A stretch of DNA of 64,000 nucleotides from Burkholderia vietnamiensis LMG 10929. Its GTDB lineage: Bacteria; Pseudomonadota; Gammaproteobacteria; Burkholderiales; Burkholderiaceae. A model generated the notes under the pieces. The model had not been told where the DNA came from. It saw only the letters and a program-made list of their open reading frames with translations, and did no database searches. Position numbers and translations under genes: made by a program. Of this stretch, positions 27,951-37,664 are shown one piece after another (positions within the stretch are counted from its first letter, which is position 1; each line of letters begins with the position of its first letter). Where the stretch lies: NCBI RefSeq assembly GCF_000959445.1, contig NZ_CP009630.1, positions 1,550,001-1,614,000 on the forward strand, in the 5' to 3' direction.

Positions 27951-29372
27951 TCACGCGCGTGCCGCATCGTCCCGCAGCCGTGCGTCGACGCGTGCCGCGA
28001 TCGCCAGCAGGCGGCGGTCGCCGCCCCACGGGCCTTCGAGCATGAGCCCGACCGGCAGCCCCGTTTGCGCGGAGCGGCCGGCCGGCAGCGACACCGACGG
28101 TACGCCGGCGAGCGACGCGGGCGAGGTCTGACGCGCGACGCGCGCGAACAGCGCCGCGTCCTGCGCGGCCGTCATCGCGGCGGTGGCGTCGAGCAACGGC
28201 GCCTCGCCCGGCACCGTCGGCATCGCGATGCAGTCGACCGGCGTACCGAATGCGTCGTCGTACCAGCGCACGATGCGCCGACGCCAATCGAGCGCATCGG
28301 CGTAGGACTGTGCATCGATCGGCGCGGATACGAACGAACGGAAGATCGCGCGGACGTCGTCGCTCGCGATCCGTTCGACGAACGTGTCGAACGGGATGCC
28401 GAGCCGTTGCGTCGCGAAACGACGCCAGTACAGGTTGGCCTCGAAGGCCGCAATCGGAAAGCCGCACGCTTCGCTCGCGTCGTGCAACTGCCGCGCGGGC
28501 AACGGCACGAGCGTCGCGCCGGCCGCCGCGCAGGACGCGAGCGCGCGTTCGATGCAGGCCGCGACGCCGGGATCCAGCTCGTCGAAATACGGCGCGGCCG
28601 GCACGCCGATGCGCAGCTGCGACCAGCCGGGTGCGGCGGCAATGCCGTCGTCACGCGTCAGCACCGCATCGAGCAGCAGCAGATCGTCGATGTGCCGGGC
28701 GATCGGCCCGACCGTATCGCGCGTGTGCGACAGCGACAGCACGCCGTGCGACGAATAGCGCTGCGCGGACGGCCGCAAGCCGTACACGCCGCAAAATGCG
28801 GCGGGAATGCGCACCGACCCGCCGGTGTCGGTGCCGAGGCCGAACGGAATGCCGGCCGCGACGGCCGCGGCCGTACCGCCGCTCGAGCCGCCCGCGATAC
28901 GGCGCGGGTCGTGCGGGTTGCCGACCGTACCGAACTGCCGGTTGCCGCTCGTGATGCCGAACGCGAGCTCGTGCATGTTGGCCTTGCCGAGCGGCACCGC
29001 GCCGGCGTCGAGCAGGCGCCGGACGGTCAGCGCATCGTGCGTCGCGCGATAGCCGTTCACTGCCGGGCTCGCGCCGAGCGTCGGCATGTCGGCGGTGTCG
29101 AGGTTGTCCTTGATGACGAACGGCACGCCGGCGAGCGGCAGCGCGTCGCCCTGTGCGATACGCGCATCGATGCGCTCGGCCGTGCGGCGTGCGAGTTCGG
29201 CATCGACGTGCACCATCGCATTGAGCGGCGCAATGGCGGCGACGCGCGCGAGTGCATCATCGGCCACGTCGACGGCACGGCACGCGCTGTGGCGCACCGC
29301 GTCGGCAAGCCCGCGCACGCTCGCATCGGAAATGAAGGGAGAGGAAGAAACGCGGTTCGGCTGTGTTGTCAT
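27951..29372 (-). CDS. Amidase-signature hydrolase (IaaH / mandelamide hydrolase type)
   Basis: 473 residues. The Ser-cisSer-Lys triad is visible: Lys in VPFVIKDNLDTADMPTLG near 82, and the two Ser in RIAGGSSGGTAAAVAAG near 155-160, with GTDTGGSVRIPAAFCG after it. NMHELAFGITSGN, TVGNP and SHTRDTVGPIA closely resemble both indole-3-acetamide hydrolase and mandelamide hydrolase as I recall them. Together with the IaaM homologue it could convert indole-3-acetamide to indole-3-acetic acid. It is not in the same transcript: the LysR gene lies between. The GTG/ATG-rich leader upstream is not conserved; ATG 29372 is used. Confidence 0.85.
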   Translation of the reverse strand: MTTQPNRVSSSPFISDASVRGLADAVRHSACRAVDVADDALARVAAIAPLNAMVHVDAELARRTAERIDARIAQGDALPLAGVPFVIKDNLDTADMPTLGASPAVNGYRATHDALTVRRLLDAGAVPLGKANMHELAFGITSGNRQFGTVGNPHDPRRIAGGSSGGTAAAVAAGIPFGLGTDTGGSVRIPAAFCGVYGLRPSAQRYSSHGVLSLSHTRDTVGPIARHIDDLLLLDAVLTRDDGIAAAPGWSQLRIGVPAAPYFDELDPGVAACIERALASCAAAGATLVPLPARQLHDASEACGFPIAAFEANLYWRRFATQRLGIPFDTFVERIASDDVRAIFRSFVSAPIDAQSYADALDWRRRIVRWYDDAFGTPVDCIAMPTVPGEAPLLDATAAMTAAQDAALFARVARQTSPASLAGVPSVSLPAGRSAQTGLPVGLMLEGPWGGDRRLLAIAARVDARLRDDAARA

Positions 29373-29627
29373 GTTGTGTGCTGGACGCGGAATCGATCGG
29401 GAAACGGGCGGCGTACCGAAGGCCCTGTCCGGCATGCCGCGCGCAGCGCGATGGTAGCCCGGGGCGCGCGCGGGCGCACGTGGGGCATCATGCAGGCGGT
29501 TGGGAACGGTCGGGGCGTAGGCGGCCGGGCGCGCGGCGAATTGCAGGCCGAATCGAATCGCAAGCGGCATGGTACGGATGCGGCGGATACTTCGGATGCC
29601 GTGGATACTGATGCCGCCGATGCCGCC

Positions 29628-29661
29628 GATGGACCGACGGCGCGCGCGCCGTCGGTCCATC
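29628..29661. repeat. Perfect 34-bp palindrome at the end of the DUF1479 gene
   Basis: GATGGACCGACGGCG (29628-29642) and its exact inverse (29647-29661) flank CGCG. It overlaps the stop codon of the DUF1479 gene and could act as a transcript-end hairpin, although no T-run follows. The adjoining 29577-29627 contains imperfect GGATGCC/GCCGAT repeats. Confidence 0.8.
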
Positions 29662-30910
29662 AAGCGCACGGCTCGAACCCCATCTGCTCGCGGCCCAGCC
29701 CCGTCAGATCGCGCTCGCACGCGCGCCCGTCGAAATCGACCTCGAAATGATCGGCCGGAAAATCCGGCGGGCTCTCGCCGCGCACGAACGCCTGCCGCTG
29801 GCGCTGCAGGTACGCATTGTTCTTCGGGCAGCCGGGCGCGGCCGCGATGTACATCACGTTGCTGTCGCCGCTGCCGCGATGCACGTCTTCGACCGCATGC
29901 ACGACGTCGCCGTGCCAGAACACCGCGTCGCCCGGCTCCATCTGCGGAATCGGCACCAGCGCATCGAGCAGCAGCGCATGCCACTCGGGCAGGATCGACA
30001 GCGCGCGGCCGGGCCGCGCGCCGCACAGGTCGTCGTCGGCGACATCGTCCTGCAGCGCGCGCAGCACGACATACGCCATCGCGTTCGCGACCGGAATCAG
30101 CTGCAGCGTGCCGTCGCCGGGGCCTTGCGGCGTCAGCGCGGTCCAGCCCTGGAACGTACGGAACATCGAACACACGGCCGGCGACGCAATCTCCTCGACG
30201 TCGGGCCGGAATGCCGCGTCGAACGGGTCGTAATCGCGCCAGCGGCCGGCCAGCACGTGCCGATACACGTGCCGGAAATTCGGCCCGAGCCAGCGTTCGA
30301 CCGACCCGCCGTCGACGTGCGGCGACAGCCCGAGCGTCGTCGAACCCGGCGGCCGGCGGCGGATGCGATCCGCGTACGCCGGAACCCGGTCGGGATCGAA
30401 ATGCGGGCGTGCGCCATCAGCATGACGCCACAGCCGGTTCAGGAACACGCGCGCCTGCGTCAGCGCTGGCGACTGGCGCGCGGCCACCTGCGGCTTCGAC
30501 CAGTAGACGCCGTAGATCTGCGGCTTGCCGGACGCGAGGTTGCCGAAGTAGCGATCGTCGGCGCGCGCGTGCAGCCGCTCGGCGAAGCGGTTCGCCTCGA
30601 GATACGCACCGATCTCGTCGTTCCAGTCGCGCGCCTGCCGCGCGTCGAACACGCCGCGGATCACCGCCGCGCCGTGTGCACGGATCGCGTCGATCGTGCG
30701 CGGCTCGACCGCGCCGTTCGCGATCTCCGCGAACCGCAGCACCGGAATCGCATCGCGGCCGTGCGCGTGCGTGCGGCGGATCGCGTCGACCTGCCGCGCG
30801 ATGTCCCCTTCCAGCTCGCGGAACGTCGTCGCATAACCGGGCAGGTCCGCACGCAGCGCCCGTTTCGCCGCGCGGATCGCGGCCGGCAGATCGTCTATCG
30901 TCAGGGGCAT
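29660..30910 (-). CDS. DUF1479 (YbiU-like) putative iron/2-oxoglutarate dioxygenase
   Basis: 416 residues, the normal YbiU family length. Conserved features are GAAVIRGVFDARQARDWNDE near 85-104, YWSKPQ near 137, an HxD pair in LGLSPHVDGGSVERW near 200-214, and a distal His in GDAVFWHGDVVHAVEDVH near 345-362. HxD plus a distant His is the iron-binding set of cupin-type 2-oxoglutarate dioxygenases. The substrate is unknown. Two tandem 21-bp repeats lie 64-105 bp upstream of the start, a layout typical of AraC-family activation, and an AraC gene is 0.6 kb away. Confidence 0.85.
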   Translation of the reverse strand: MPLTIDDLPAAIRAAKRALRADLPGYATTFRELEGDIARQVDAIRRTHAHGRDAIPVLRFAEIANGAVEPRTIDAIRAHGAAVIRGVFDARQARDWNDEIGAYLEANRFAERLHARADDRYFGNLASGKPQIYGVYWSKPQVAARQSPALTQARVFLNRLWRHADGARPHFDPDRVPAYADRIRRRPPGSTTLGLSPHVDGGSVERWLGPNFRHVYRHVLAGRWRDYDPFDAAFRPDVEEIASPAVCSMFRTFQGWTALTPQGPGDGTLQLIPVANAMAYVVLRALQDDVADDDLCGARPGRALSILPEWHALLLDALVPIPQMEPGDAVFWHGDVVHAVEDVHRGSGDSNVMYIAAAPGCPKNNAYLQRQRQAFVRGESPPDFPADHFEVDFDGRACERDLTGLGREQMGFEPCA

Positions 30911-30973
30911 CGTCGTCTCCTCGCTGAACCATGTCGTGATGAGCGCTCAGCGTACGGCCGACACGTCGCCGCG

Positions 30974-31015
30974 ATCGATACTATCCGGCCGACAATCGAT
31001 ACAATCCGGACAACC
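30974..31015. promoter_or_regulatory. Two tandem 21-bp direct repeats upstream of the DUF1479 gene
   Basis: Each unit begins ATCGATAC, then one variable base, then ATCCGG, and ends with an ACA/AAC-like tail (30974-30994 and 30995-31015). A 21-bp period places both units on the same helix face, as in operators of AraC-family activators. The second unit touches the stop codon of the VOC gene. Confidence 0.6.
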
Positions 31016-31404
31016 TAGCCCGGACGATGACAGACGACGCACAGCTTGTTGCCGTCCGGATCGCGGAAGTACGCGCCGTAGTAGTCGCGGTGATAGTGGG
31101 GCCGCAGGCCGGGCGGCCCCTCGCAGGTGCCGCCGTGCTGCAGCGCGAGCGCGTGGCAGCGGTCGACCTGCGCGCGCGAATGCGCATCGAACGCGATCGT
31201 ATGGCCGTTGCCCGGCTCGGGCCGGCGGCCGTCGAGCGGCCGCCCGAAGAAGAACAGCGGCCGGTCGGTGTCGGCCGGCATCCAGCCCGACCAGCCGTCC
31301 GGCTCGCGGAACTTCAGGCGCAACCCGAGTTCCGCGAACAGCGGCGCGTAAAAATCGTACGCGCGTGCGGTATCGCTGACGCCCACGCAAACATGTGAAA
31401 ACAT
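31015..31404 (-). CDS. VOC (glyoxalase/bleomycin-resistance) family protein
   Basis: 129 residues from ATG 31404, with GGAG before it. MFSHVCVGVSDTARAYDFYA is the typical betaalpha opening of the fold, and YYGAYFRDPDGNKLCVVCH at 108-126 is the closing metal-binding strand (Glu position occupied by Lys/Leu-like residues). Members are lactoylglutathione lyase-like or fosfomycin-type enzymes and ring-cleavage domains. It is divergent from the AraC gene 72 bp away. The substrate is unknown. Confidence 0.85.
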   Translation of the reverse strand: MFSHVCVGVSDTARAYDFYAPLFAELGLRLKFREPDGWSGWMPADTDRPLFFFGRPLDGRRPEPGNGHTIAFDAHSRAQVDRCHALALQHGGTCEGPPGLRPHYHRDYYGAYFRDPDGNKLCVVCHRPG

Positions 31405-31475
31405 GGCTTCGCTCCGTCGTGACGATCGACCACGATCATGCCACGGTGCGATGCCGCCGTCGCCCGGAGGCCGCG

Positions 31476-32477
31476 ATGAAGCCGCAATACGAACACGTGA
31501 CGTACGCTCCCGGCTGCTCGATCCGCGTATATCACCGCCAGCTCGCACGCATTCCGTTCGAATGGCATCGGCATCCTGAGTACGAACTGACGCTCACGCT
31601 GAACAGCCGCGGCCGGCGCTTCATCGGCGATCACGTCGCCCGCTATGCGGACGACGACCTGGTGCTCGTCCCGCCGAACCTGCCGCACACGTGGTCGTCG
31701 AATGCGCGCATCGATCGCGCCGCGCCCGAAGTCGCGCTCGTCGTGTGGTTCGACGGAGACTGGGCCCACCGCGTCGCCGACTGCTGCGCCGAATACACGC
31801 CGCTGCGCTCGCTGCTGCGGCGCGCAGCGTCGGGCCTCGCGTTCGATGCCGATACGGCGCGCGCGATGCGCGCCCGGCTGCCGCGCTTGCTCGATGCGTC
31901 GCCGCGCGTGCGGCTCGCCGCCGTACTCGACACGCTCGCGGAACTCGCCGAAGCCGGCGGCGAGCCGCTGGCCGGCGCGCACGCGTATAGCCGGTCCGAG
32001 CGGATCGCGTCGTCCGTCGACGCATCCGCTCCGGAAGCCGAACGCGTCGAGCGCGTGCTCGATGCGATCGACCGCCGGTTCCACGAGCCGCTGCGCATCG
32101 ACGCGCTCGCGGCCATCGCGCATCTGTCCGAACGCTCGCTGCAACGACTGTTCGCGCGCCATCTCGGCGAAAGCGTCGGCCGCTACCTGCAGCGGTTGCG
32201 GCTCGCGCACGCGTGTCGCCATCTGGCCGGCAGCGACTGGCCGGTCGCGACGGTCGCCGCGCGCTGCGGCATTCCGAACGTCGCGAACTTCAACCGTCAG
32301 TTCCTCGCCGCACGCGGCATGACGCCGCGCGCATACCGGCGCCTGTTCGCGCAGCATGGCCATGCGTCGGGCGTCGACGTGCCGGGCGCCGATGCCTCGG
32401 CTGCCGACGCCCCATCGCTCGACACACGCCCACCGTCGCTGGAACGCAGCACCGGCCCGCGCCGCCCGCACAAATGA
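31476..32477 (+). CDS. AraC-family transcriptional regulator
   Basis: 333 residues from ATG 31476, preceded by GGAGG. An N-terminal cupin (HRHPEYELTLTLNSRGRRFI near 30-49, DDLVLVPPNLPHTW near 63-76) binds the effector, and two C-terminal helix-turn-helix motifs cover about 195-295 (LAAIAHLSERSLQRLFARHL; CGIPNVANFNRQFLAARGMT). A Pro/Ala/Ser tail of about 35 residues follows. It is divergent from the VOC gene and is a candidate to bind the 21-bp repeats before the DUF1479 gene. A longer open frame to 31395 lacks conserved sequence. Confidence 0.9.
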   Translation: MKPQYEHVTYAPGCSIRVYHRQLARIPFEWHRHPEYELTLTLNSRGRRFIGDHVARYADDDLVLVPPNLPHTWSSNARIDRAAPEVALVVWFDGDWAHRVADCCAEYTPLRSLLRRAASGLAFDADTARAMRARLPRLLDASPRVRLAAVLDTLAELAEAGGEPLAGAHAYSRSERIASSVDASAPEAERVERVLDAIDRRFHEPLRIDALAAIAHLSERSLQRLFARHLGESVGRYLQRLRLAHACRHLAGSDWPVATVAARCGIPNVANFNRQFLAARGMTPRAYRRLFAQHGHASGVDVPGADASAADAPSLDTRPPSLERSTGPRRPHK

Positions 32478-32509
32478 AAACACCCCGGCGGGATGACCCA
32501 CCGGGGTGT
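32474..32509 (-). terminator. Rho-independent terminator of gltA
   Basis: ACACCCCGG (32480-32488) pairs with CCGGGGTGT (32501-32509), with an inner GGG/CCC arm. On the minus strand it is followed by TTTTCATTT. It overlaps the AraC stop codon on the other strand, so it may also end that transcript. Confidence 0.8.
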
Positions 32510-32567
32510 CGGGGCGTTGCGTTTGCCGGACGCGAACGGCGTTGCAGCCGTTCGCGCCGCGCACGAC

Positions 32568-33869
32568 TTAACGTGCGTTGAGCGGCTTCGCTTCGCGCGG
32601 CGTGTCGCCGATGAACAGCTGACGCGGACGGCCGATCTTTTGCTCCGGATCCGCAATCATTTCGTTCCACTGTGCGATCCAGCCGACCGTACGTGCCATC
32701 GCGAAGATACACGTGAACATCGACGTCGGGATGCCCAGCGCGCGCTGCACGATACCCGAGTAGAAATCGACGTTCGGGTACAGCTTGCGCGACACGAAGT
32801 ACTCGTCTTCCAGCGCGATCTTCTCGAGCTGCATCGCGAGCTTGAACAGCGGGTCGTCGTGCAGGCCCAGTTCGTTCAGCACTTCGTAGCACGTTTCGCG
32901 CATCAGCTTCGCACGCGGGTCGTAGTTCTTGTACACGCGGTGACCGAAGCCCATCAGCTTCACGCCCGAATTCTTGTCCTTCACCTGCTTGATGAATTCG
33001 GGGATGTTGTCCGGCGAGCCGATCTGCTCGAGCATGTTCAGCGCGGCTTCGTTCGCACCACCGTGCGCCGGGCCCCACAGACACGCGATACCGGCCGCGA
33101 TACACGCGAACGGGTTCGCGCCCGACGAGCCGGCCAGGCGGACCGTCGACGTCGATGCGTTCTGCTCGTGGTCAGCGTGCAGGATCAGGATACGGTCGAG
33201 CGCGCGGACGAGCACGTCGTTGACCTTGTACTCTTCGCACGGGTTCGAGAACATCATGTGCATGAAGTTCGCGCTGTACGACAGCGAGTTCTTCGGATAC
33301 ACGAACGGCTGGCCGATGCTGTACTTGTATGCCATCGCGACGAGCGTCGGCAGCTTGGCGATCATGCGGATCGCCGACACTTCGCGGTGACGCGGGTCGT
33401 TGATGTCGAGCGAGTCGTGGTAGAACGCCGACAGCGCGCCGACTGCGGCGACCAGGATCGCCATCGGGTGCGCGTCGCGGCGGAAGCCGCGGAAGAAGAA
33501 GTGCATCTGCTCGTGCACCATCGTGTGCTTCGTGACGGTGTCGACGAATTCCTTCTTCTGTGCTGCGTTCGGCAGTTCGCCCTTCAGCAGCAGGTAGCAG
33601 GACTCGAGGAAGTCCGCGTTCTGCGCGAGGTTGTCGATCGGGTAGCCGCGGTACAGCAGTTCGCCCTTGTCGCCGTCGATGTACGTGATCGCCGAGTTGC
33701 ACGAAGCCGTCGACATGAAGCCCGGGTCGTAAGTGAACTTGCCGGTTTGGCCGTACAGCTTGCGGATGTCGATTACGTCCGGGCCCATCGTCCCCTTGTA
33801 AATCGGCATTTCGACGCTCGGCGAGTTGTCGCTGAACGATAGCGTGGCTTTAACATCAGACGGAGTCAT
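32568..33869 (-). CDS. gltA: Citrate synthase
   Basis: 433 residues, the hexameric type II length. It condenses oxaloacetate and acetyl-CoA in the TCA cycle. The catalytic site [14 protein letters not shown] is near 310-323, and [20 protein letters not shown] near 268-287 supplies another active-site His. It is the last gene of the minus-strand run sdhC-sdhD-sdhA-sdhB-sdhE-gltA, 53 bp after sdhE. Confidence 0.97.
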   Translation of the reverse strand: MTPSDVKATLSFSDNSPSVEMPIYKGTMGPDVIDIRKLYGQTGKFTYDPGFMSTASCNSAITYIDGDKGELLYRGYPIDNLAQNADFLESCYLLLKGELPNAAQKKEFVDTVTKHTMVHEQMHFFFRGFRRDAHPMAILVAAVGALSAFYHDSLDINDPRHREVSAIRMIAKLPTLVAMAYKYSIGQPFVYPKNSLSYSANFMHMMFSNPCEEYKVNDVLVRALDRILILHADHEQNASTSTVRLAGSSGANPFACIAAGIACLWGPAHGGANEAALNMLEQIGSPDNIPEFIKQVKDKNSGVKLMGFGHRVYKNYDPRAKLMRETCYEVLNELGLHDDPLFKLAMQLEKIALEDEYFVSRKLYPNVDFYSGIVQRALGIPTSMFTCIFAMARTVGWIAQWNEMIADPEQKIGRPRQLFIGDTPREAKPLNAR

Positions 33870-33922
33870 GGCACATCCTCAATCGAAATAAAGAAACGGG
33901 ATTCGATAACGGGCGTAACGCT

Positions 33923-34195
33923 TTAAACGTTGCGCAGCATCTCCAACAGCCGGTGAACATCCGGGCTGTCTAGGTCGCCCTCTGGTTCCTTGCGCGCGAG
34001 GAGCAAGTCCATCAGGTCGTTGTCGCTCAGATCGAGCAGGCGCGACAACGCGCCTACGTCTGCATCGGTGAGGTCATGCTCGTGTCTGCTGAAGAAACGC
34101 TCGAACAGAATGTCGTTCTCCAGCAGACCCCGCCGCGCGCGCCAACGCAGGCGCGCGCGACGGTGCGGGTCGGATTGATGCGAGTCGTCGCTCAT
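33923..34195 (-). CDS. sdhE: FAD assembly factor SdhE
   Basis: 90 residues. The motif RARRGLLENDILFERFF at about 19-35 contains the RGxxE signature of SdhE/Sdh5, which promotes covalent attachment of FAD to SdhA. It lies 7 bp after sdhB and before gltA, the usual beta-proteobacterial position. Confidence 0.93.
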   Translation of the reverse strand: MSDDSHQSDPHRRARLRWRARRGLLENDILFERFFSRHEHDLTDADVGALSRLLDLSDNDLMDLLLARKEPEGDLDSPDVHRLLEMLRNV

Positions 34196-34202
34196 TTCAA
34201 CC

Positions 34203-34904
34203 TTAAACCGCGCGGCGAACCATCAGTTCCTTGATCTTGCCGATCGCCTTCGTCGGATTCAGGCCCTTCGGGCACACGTCGACGCAGTTCATGATCGTAT
34301 GGCAACGGAACAGACGGTACGGATCTTCCAGATTGTCGAGACGCTCGCCGGTGGCGGTGTCGCGGCTGTCGGCGATGAACCGGTAAGCCTGCAGCAGGCC
34401 CGCCGGGCCCACGAACTTGTCCGGGTTCCACCAGAAGCTCGGGCACGACGTCGAGCAGCTCGCACACAGAATGCACTCGTACACGCCGTCGAGCTCGTCG
34501 CGCTCTTCCGGCGACTGCAGGCGTTCCTTCTCCGGCGGCGGCGCGTCGTTGATCAGGTACGGCTTGATCGAGTGATACTGGTTGAAGAAGTGCGTCATGT
34601 CGACGATCAGGTCGCGCACCACCGGCAGCCCCGGCAGCGGACGCAGCACGATCTTCTGCGGCAGATCGTTCAGGTTCGTCAGGCACGCGAGACCGTTCTT
34701 GCCGTTGATGTTCATCGCGTCCGAGCCGCACACGCCTTCGCGGCACGAGCGGCGGAACGACAGCGTCTCGTCCACGGCCTTCAGCTTCACCAGCGCGTCG
34801 AGCAGCATGCGCTCATGCTGGATCTCGAGCTCGTACGTCTGCATGCGCGGCGCCGCGTCCTTGTCCGGATCGTAGCGATAGAGTTCAAAAATGCGTTTTG
34901 CCAT
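34203..34904 (-). CDS. sdhB: Succinate dehydrogenase iron-sulfur subunit
   Basis: 233 residues. The [2Fe-2S] ligands are in [18 protein letters not shown] with a further Cys (LAC) near 58-75. [14 protein letters not shown] near 145-158 and [17 protein letters not shown] near 205-221 hold the [4Fe-4S] and [3Fe-4S] clusters. It passes electrons from SdhA to the quinone site. It lies 21 bp after sdhA. Confidence 0.97.
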   Translation of the reverse strand: MAKRIFELYRYDPDKDAAPRMQTYELEIQHERMLLDALVKLKAVDETLSFRRSCREGVCGSDAMNINGKNGLACLTNLNDLPQKIVLRPLPGLPVVRDLIVDMTHFFNQYHSIKPYLINDAPPPEKERLQSPEERDELDGVYECILCASCSTSCPSFWWNPDKFVGPAGLLQAYRFIADSRDTATGERLDNLEDPYRLFRCHTIMNCVDVCPKGLNPTKAIGKIKELMVRRAV

Positions 34905-34925
34905 TTCGGATTCCTTTGACTCGGC

Positions 34926-36701
34926 TTAGAACGTGCGCGGCTTCGGCGGCACGGAGTCGACCGTCAGCGGCTTCATTTGAACCGGCTTGTAGTCGAGGCG
35001 ATCGCCTTCGCTGTACCACAGCGTGTGGCGCAGCCAGTTGTCGTCGTCGCGGTGCTCGTAGTCGCTGTGCGCGTGTGCGCCGCGGCTTTCCTTGCGCGCT
35101 TCGGCCGACACCATCGTTGCACGGGCCACTTCGATCAGGTTCTCCAGCTCGAGCGCTTCGATGCGCGCGGTGTTGAACACCTTCGACTTGTCCTTCAGGT
35201 GGATGTTTTCCACCCGCTCCTTCAGGCCGGCCATCTGGTCCACGCCTTCCTTCAGCAGCGCCGAGGTACGGAACACGCCCGCATGCTTCTGCATCGTCGA
35301 GCGGATGTCGTTCGCGACGTCTTGGGTGTATTCGCCCGACGTCGACTTCTCGAGCTTCGCCAGACGTGCCAGCGAGTATTCGCCCGCGTCGGCCGGCAGC
35401 GGCTTGTGGTCGCGCTGGTTCTTCACGTGCTGGACGATGTGGTTGCCGGCCGCGCGGCCGAACACCACCAGGTCGAGCAGCGAGTTCGTGCCCAGGCGGT
35501 TCGCGCCGTGCACCGACACGCACGAGCATTCGCCGACCGCGTAGAAGCCGTTGACCGGCTCCTTGTGATCGCGCGACGTGCCCACGACCTGACCGTGGAT
35601 GTTGGTCGGAATGCCGCCCATCTGGTAGTGGATCGTCGGCACGACCGGGATCGGTTCCTTGATGCAGTCGACGTTCGCGAACCGCAGCGCGATCTCGCGG
35701 ATCGACGGCAGACGCTTCATGATCGTCTCCGCGCCGATGTGCGACAGATCCAGCAGCACGTGGTCCTTGTTCGGACCGACGCCGCGGCCTTCCTTGATTT
35801 CCTGGTCCATCGAGCGCGACACGAAGTCACGCGGCGCCAGATCCTTCAGCGTCGGCGCATAGCGCTCCATGAAGCGCTCGCCGTTCGAGTTGCGCAGAAT
35901 GCCGCCTTCGCCGCGCACGCCTTCCGTGATCAGCACGCCCGCGCCGGCCACGCCGGTCGGGTGGAACTGCCAGAACTCCATGTCCTGCAGCGCGATGCCC
36001 GAGCGAGCGGCCATGCCCAGCCCGTCGCCCGTGTTGATGAACGCGTTCGTCGATGCCGCGAAGATCCGACCAGCGCCGCCCGTCGCGAACAGCGTCGTCT
36101 TGCCTTCCATGATGTAGACGTCGCCCGTCTCCATCTCGAGGGCCGTCACGCCGAGCACGTCGCCGTCCGCGTCGCGGATCAGGTCGAGCGCCATCCATTC
36201 GACGAAGAACTGCGTCTTCGCCTCGACGTTCTGCTGGTACAGCGTGTGCAGCAGCGCGTGACCGGTACGGTCGGCGGCCGCGCAAGCGCGCTGCACCGGC
36301 TTCTCGCCGTAGTTCGCGGTGTGGCCGCCGAACGGGCGCTGGTAGATCGTGCCGTCCGCGTTGCGGTCGAACGGCATGCCGAAGTGCTCGAGCTCGTACA
36401 CGACGTTCGGCGCTTCACGGCACATGAACTCGATCGCGTCCTGGTCGCCGAGCCAGTCGGAACCCTTGATCGTGTCGTAGAAATGGAAGTGCCAGTTGTC
36501 TTCGCTCATGTTGCCGAGCGACGCGCCGATGCCGCCTTGTGCCGCGACCGTGTGCGAACGGGTCGGGAACACCTTCGACAGCACGCCGACCGACAGGCCC
36601 GCACGCGACAGTTGCAGCGCTGCGCGCAAGCCCGAGCCGCCCGCGCCGACGATCACCACGTCGAACTTGCGGCGCGGCAGGGAAGTTTTGATTGCAGCCA
36701 T
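34926..36701 (-). CDS. sdhA: Succinate dehydrogenase flavoprotein subunit
   Basis: 591 residues. The FAD motif is [19 protein letters not shown] near 14-32, and the flavinylated His is in [18 protein letters not shown] (H50). The active-site segment includes [20 protein letters not shown] near 240-259. It oxidises succinate to fumarate on the cytoplasmic side. It begins 3 bp after sdhD. Confidence 0.98.
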   Translation of the reverse strand: MAAIKTSLPRRKFDVVIVGAGGSGLRAALQLSRAGLSVGVLSKVFPTRSHTVAAQGGIGASLGNMSEDNWHFHFYDTIKGSDWLGDQDAIEFMCREAPNVVYELEHFGMPFDRNADGTIYQRPFGGHTANYGEKPVQRACAAADRTGHALLHTLYQQNVEAKTQFFVEWMALDLIRDADGDVLGVTALEMETGDVYIMEGKTTLFATGGAGRIFAASTNAFINTGDGLGMAARSGIALQDMEFWQFHPTGVAGAGVLITEGVRGEGGILRNSNGERFMERYAPTLKDLAPRDFVSRSMDQEIKEGRGVGPNKDHVLLDLSHIGAETIMKRLPSIREIALRFANVDCIKEPIPVVPTIHYQMGGIPTNIHGQVVGTSRDHKEPVNGFYAVGECSCVSVHGANRLGTNSLLDLVVFGRAAGNHIVQHVKNQRDHKPLPADAGEYSLARLAKLEKSTSGEYTQDVANDIRSTMQKHAGVFRTSALLKEGVDQMAGLKERVENIHLKDKSKVFNTARIEALELENLIEVARATMVSAEARKESRGAHAHSDYEHRDDDNWLRHTLWYSEGDRLDYKPVQMKPLTVDSVPPKPRTF

Positions 36702-36704
36702 TCT

Positions 36705-37073
36705 TTACACTCTCCAGAGAATCTGCGCGGCGTAGCCCGCACATGCGAGCAGCCAGACGATGGTCAGCGATTGCAGCAGCAGGCGCACACCGACGGGCTT
36801 CACGTAGTCCATCCAGATGTCGCGCACGCCGACCCATGCGTGGTAGAAGAGGGAAAGCAGCGTCACGAAGGTCGCGAGCTTCATCCATTGCGCGGAGAAG
36901 ATCGATGCCCAGCCTTCGTACGAGAAGTCATGCGCGCCGAAAAACAGGACGAGCAGAATGACCGTGTAGACCGCCATGATCGTGGCGGTGACGCGCTGCG
37001 CGAGCCAGTCGCGCAGGCCGTAGTGAGCGCCGACGACGAGGCGCTTCGAGCCGATTCGGTTGTTGGCTGCCAT
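36705..37073 (-). CDS. sdhD: Succinate dehydrogenase membrane anchor subunit D
   Basis: 122 residues with three membrane helices (about 30-46, 60-80, 95-115). FYHAWVGVRDIWMDYVKP near 80-97 supplies the conserved His/Asp region of the quinone/heme site. It begins 4 bp after sdhC. Confidence 0.93.
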   Translation of the reverse strand: MAANNRIGSKRLVVGAHYGLRDWLAQRVTATIMAVYTVILLVLFFGAHDFSYEGWASIFSAQWMKLATFVTLLSLFYHAWVGVRDIWMDYVKPVGVRLLLQSLTIVWLLACAGYAAQILWRV

Positions 37074-37077
37074 TTTC

Positions 37078-37494
37078 TTAGAATGCTCCGAACAGTTTGA
37101 GTGCCATGGCGATCGTCAGCGCGATCGAGACGACAAACACGACCACGGCCGTACGCTTGCCGCCTTCCTTCGAGACGGCGTCATGGTTGACGTCCATCAA
37201 CAGGTGGCGAATGCCGGCGCAGAAATGGTGGAGGAACGCCCAGGACAACGCGAGGACGATCAGCTTGACGACGATGTTGGAGAGGAAAGACTTGAAGACT
37301 TCGAAGCTGAGCTCCGACGTGAGGCTCTGATCGAAGAGGAACAGCAGGAACGGCAGGAACAGGAACAGCAGCGCGCCGCTGATTCGATGGAGAATCGACA
37401 ATATCGCCGCCGCAGGCATGCGATATTTCATCGTGATGTCGCCGAATCCGATGTTCCGGTATTCCGGCCTCGGCTTTCTTACTGCGTCAGTCAT
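37078..37494 (-). CDS. sdhC: Succinate dehydrogenase cytochrome b556 subunit C
   Basis: 138 residues with three membrane helices. LSILHRISGALLFLFLPF near 33-50 carries the (S/L)HRxSG quinone-site motif, and FLHHFCAGIRHLLMDVNH near 87-104 holds the heme-ligand His. It is the first gene of the sdh operon. The 170 bp upstream are AT-richer than the surroundings (GATATAAAAAGG and CTAAAATCG on the minus strand) and probably hold its promoter. Confidence 0.93.
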   Translation of the reverse strand: MTDAVRKPRPEYRNIGFGDITMKYRMPAAAILSILHRISGALLFLFLPFLLFLFDQSLTSELSFEVFKSFLSNIVVKLIVLALSWAFLHHFCAGIRHLLMDVNHDAVSKEGGKRTAVVVFVVSIALTIAMALKLFGAF

Positions 37495-37664
37495 GCTAGA
37501 CCCCTACTATGTTGTCACACTAATCCGCGATTTTAGCGCCTTTTTATATCGCGCTGCAGCGAAAGTCTGCTCTGGATCGTTACGCAAACGCGAACAAAAG
37601 GCGGCCCGATACGTGCTACGCGAACGTGGGGAGAACGCGCGCCCGCAGCTTGGCCGATACGTCG

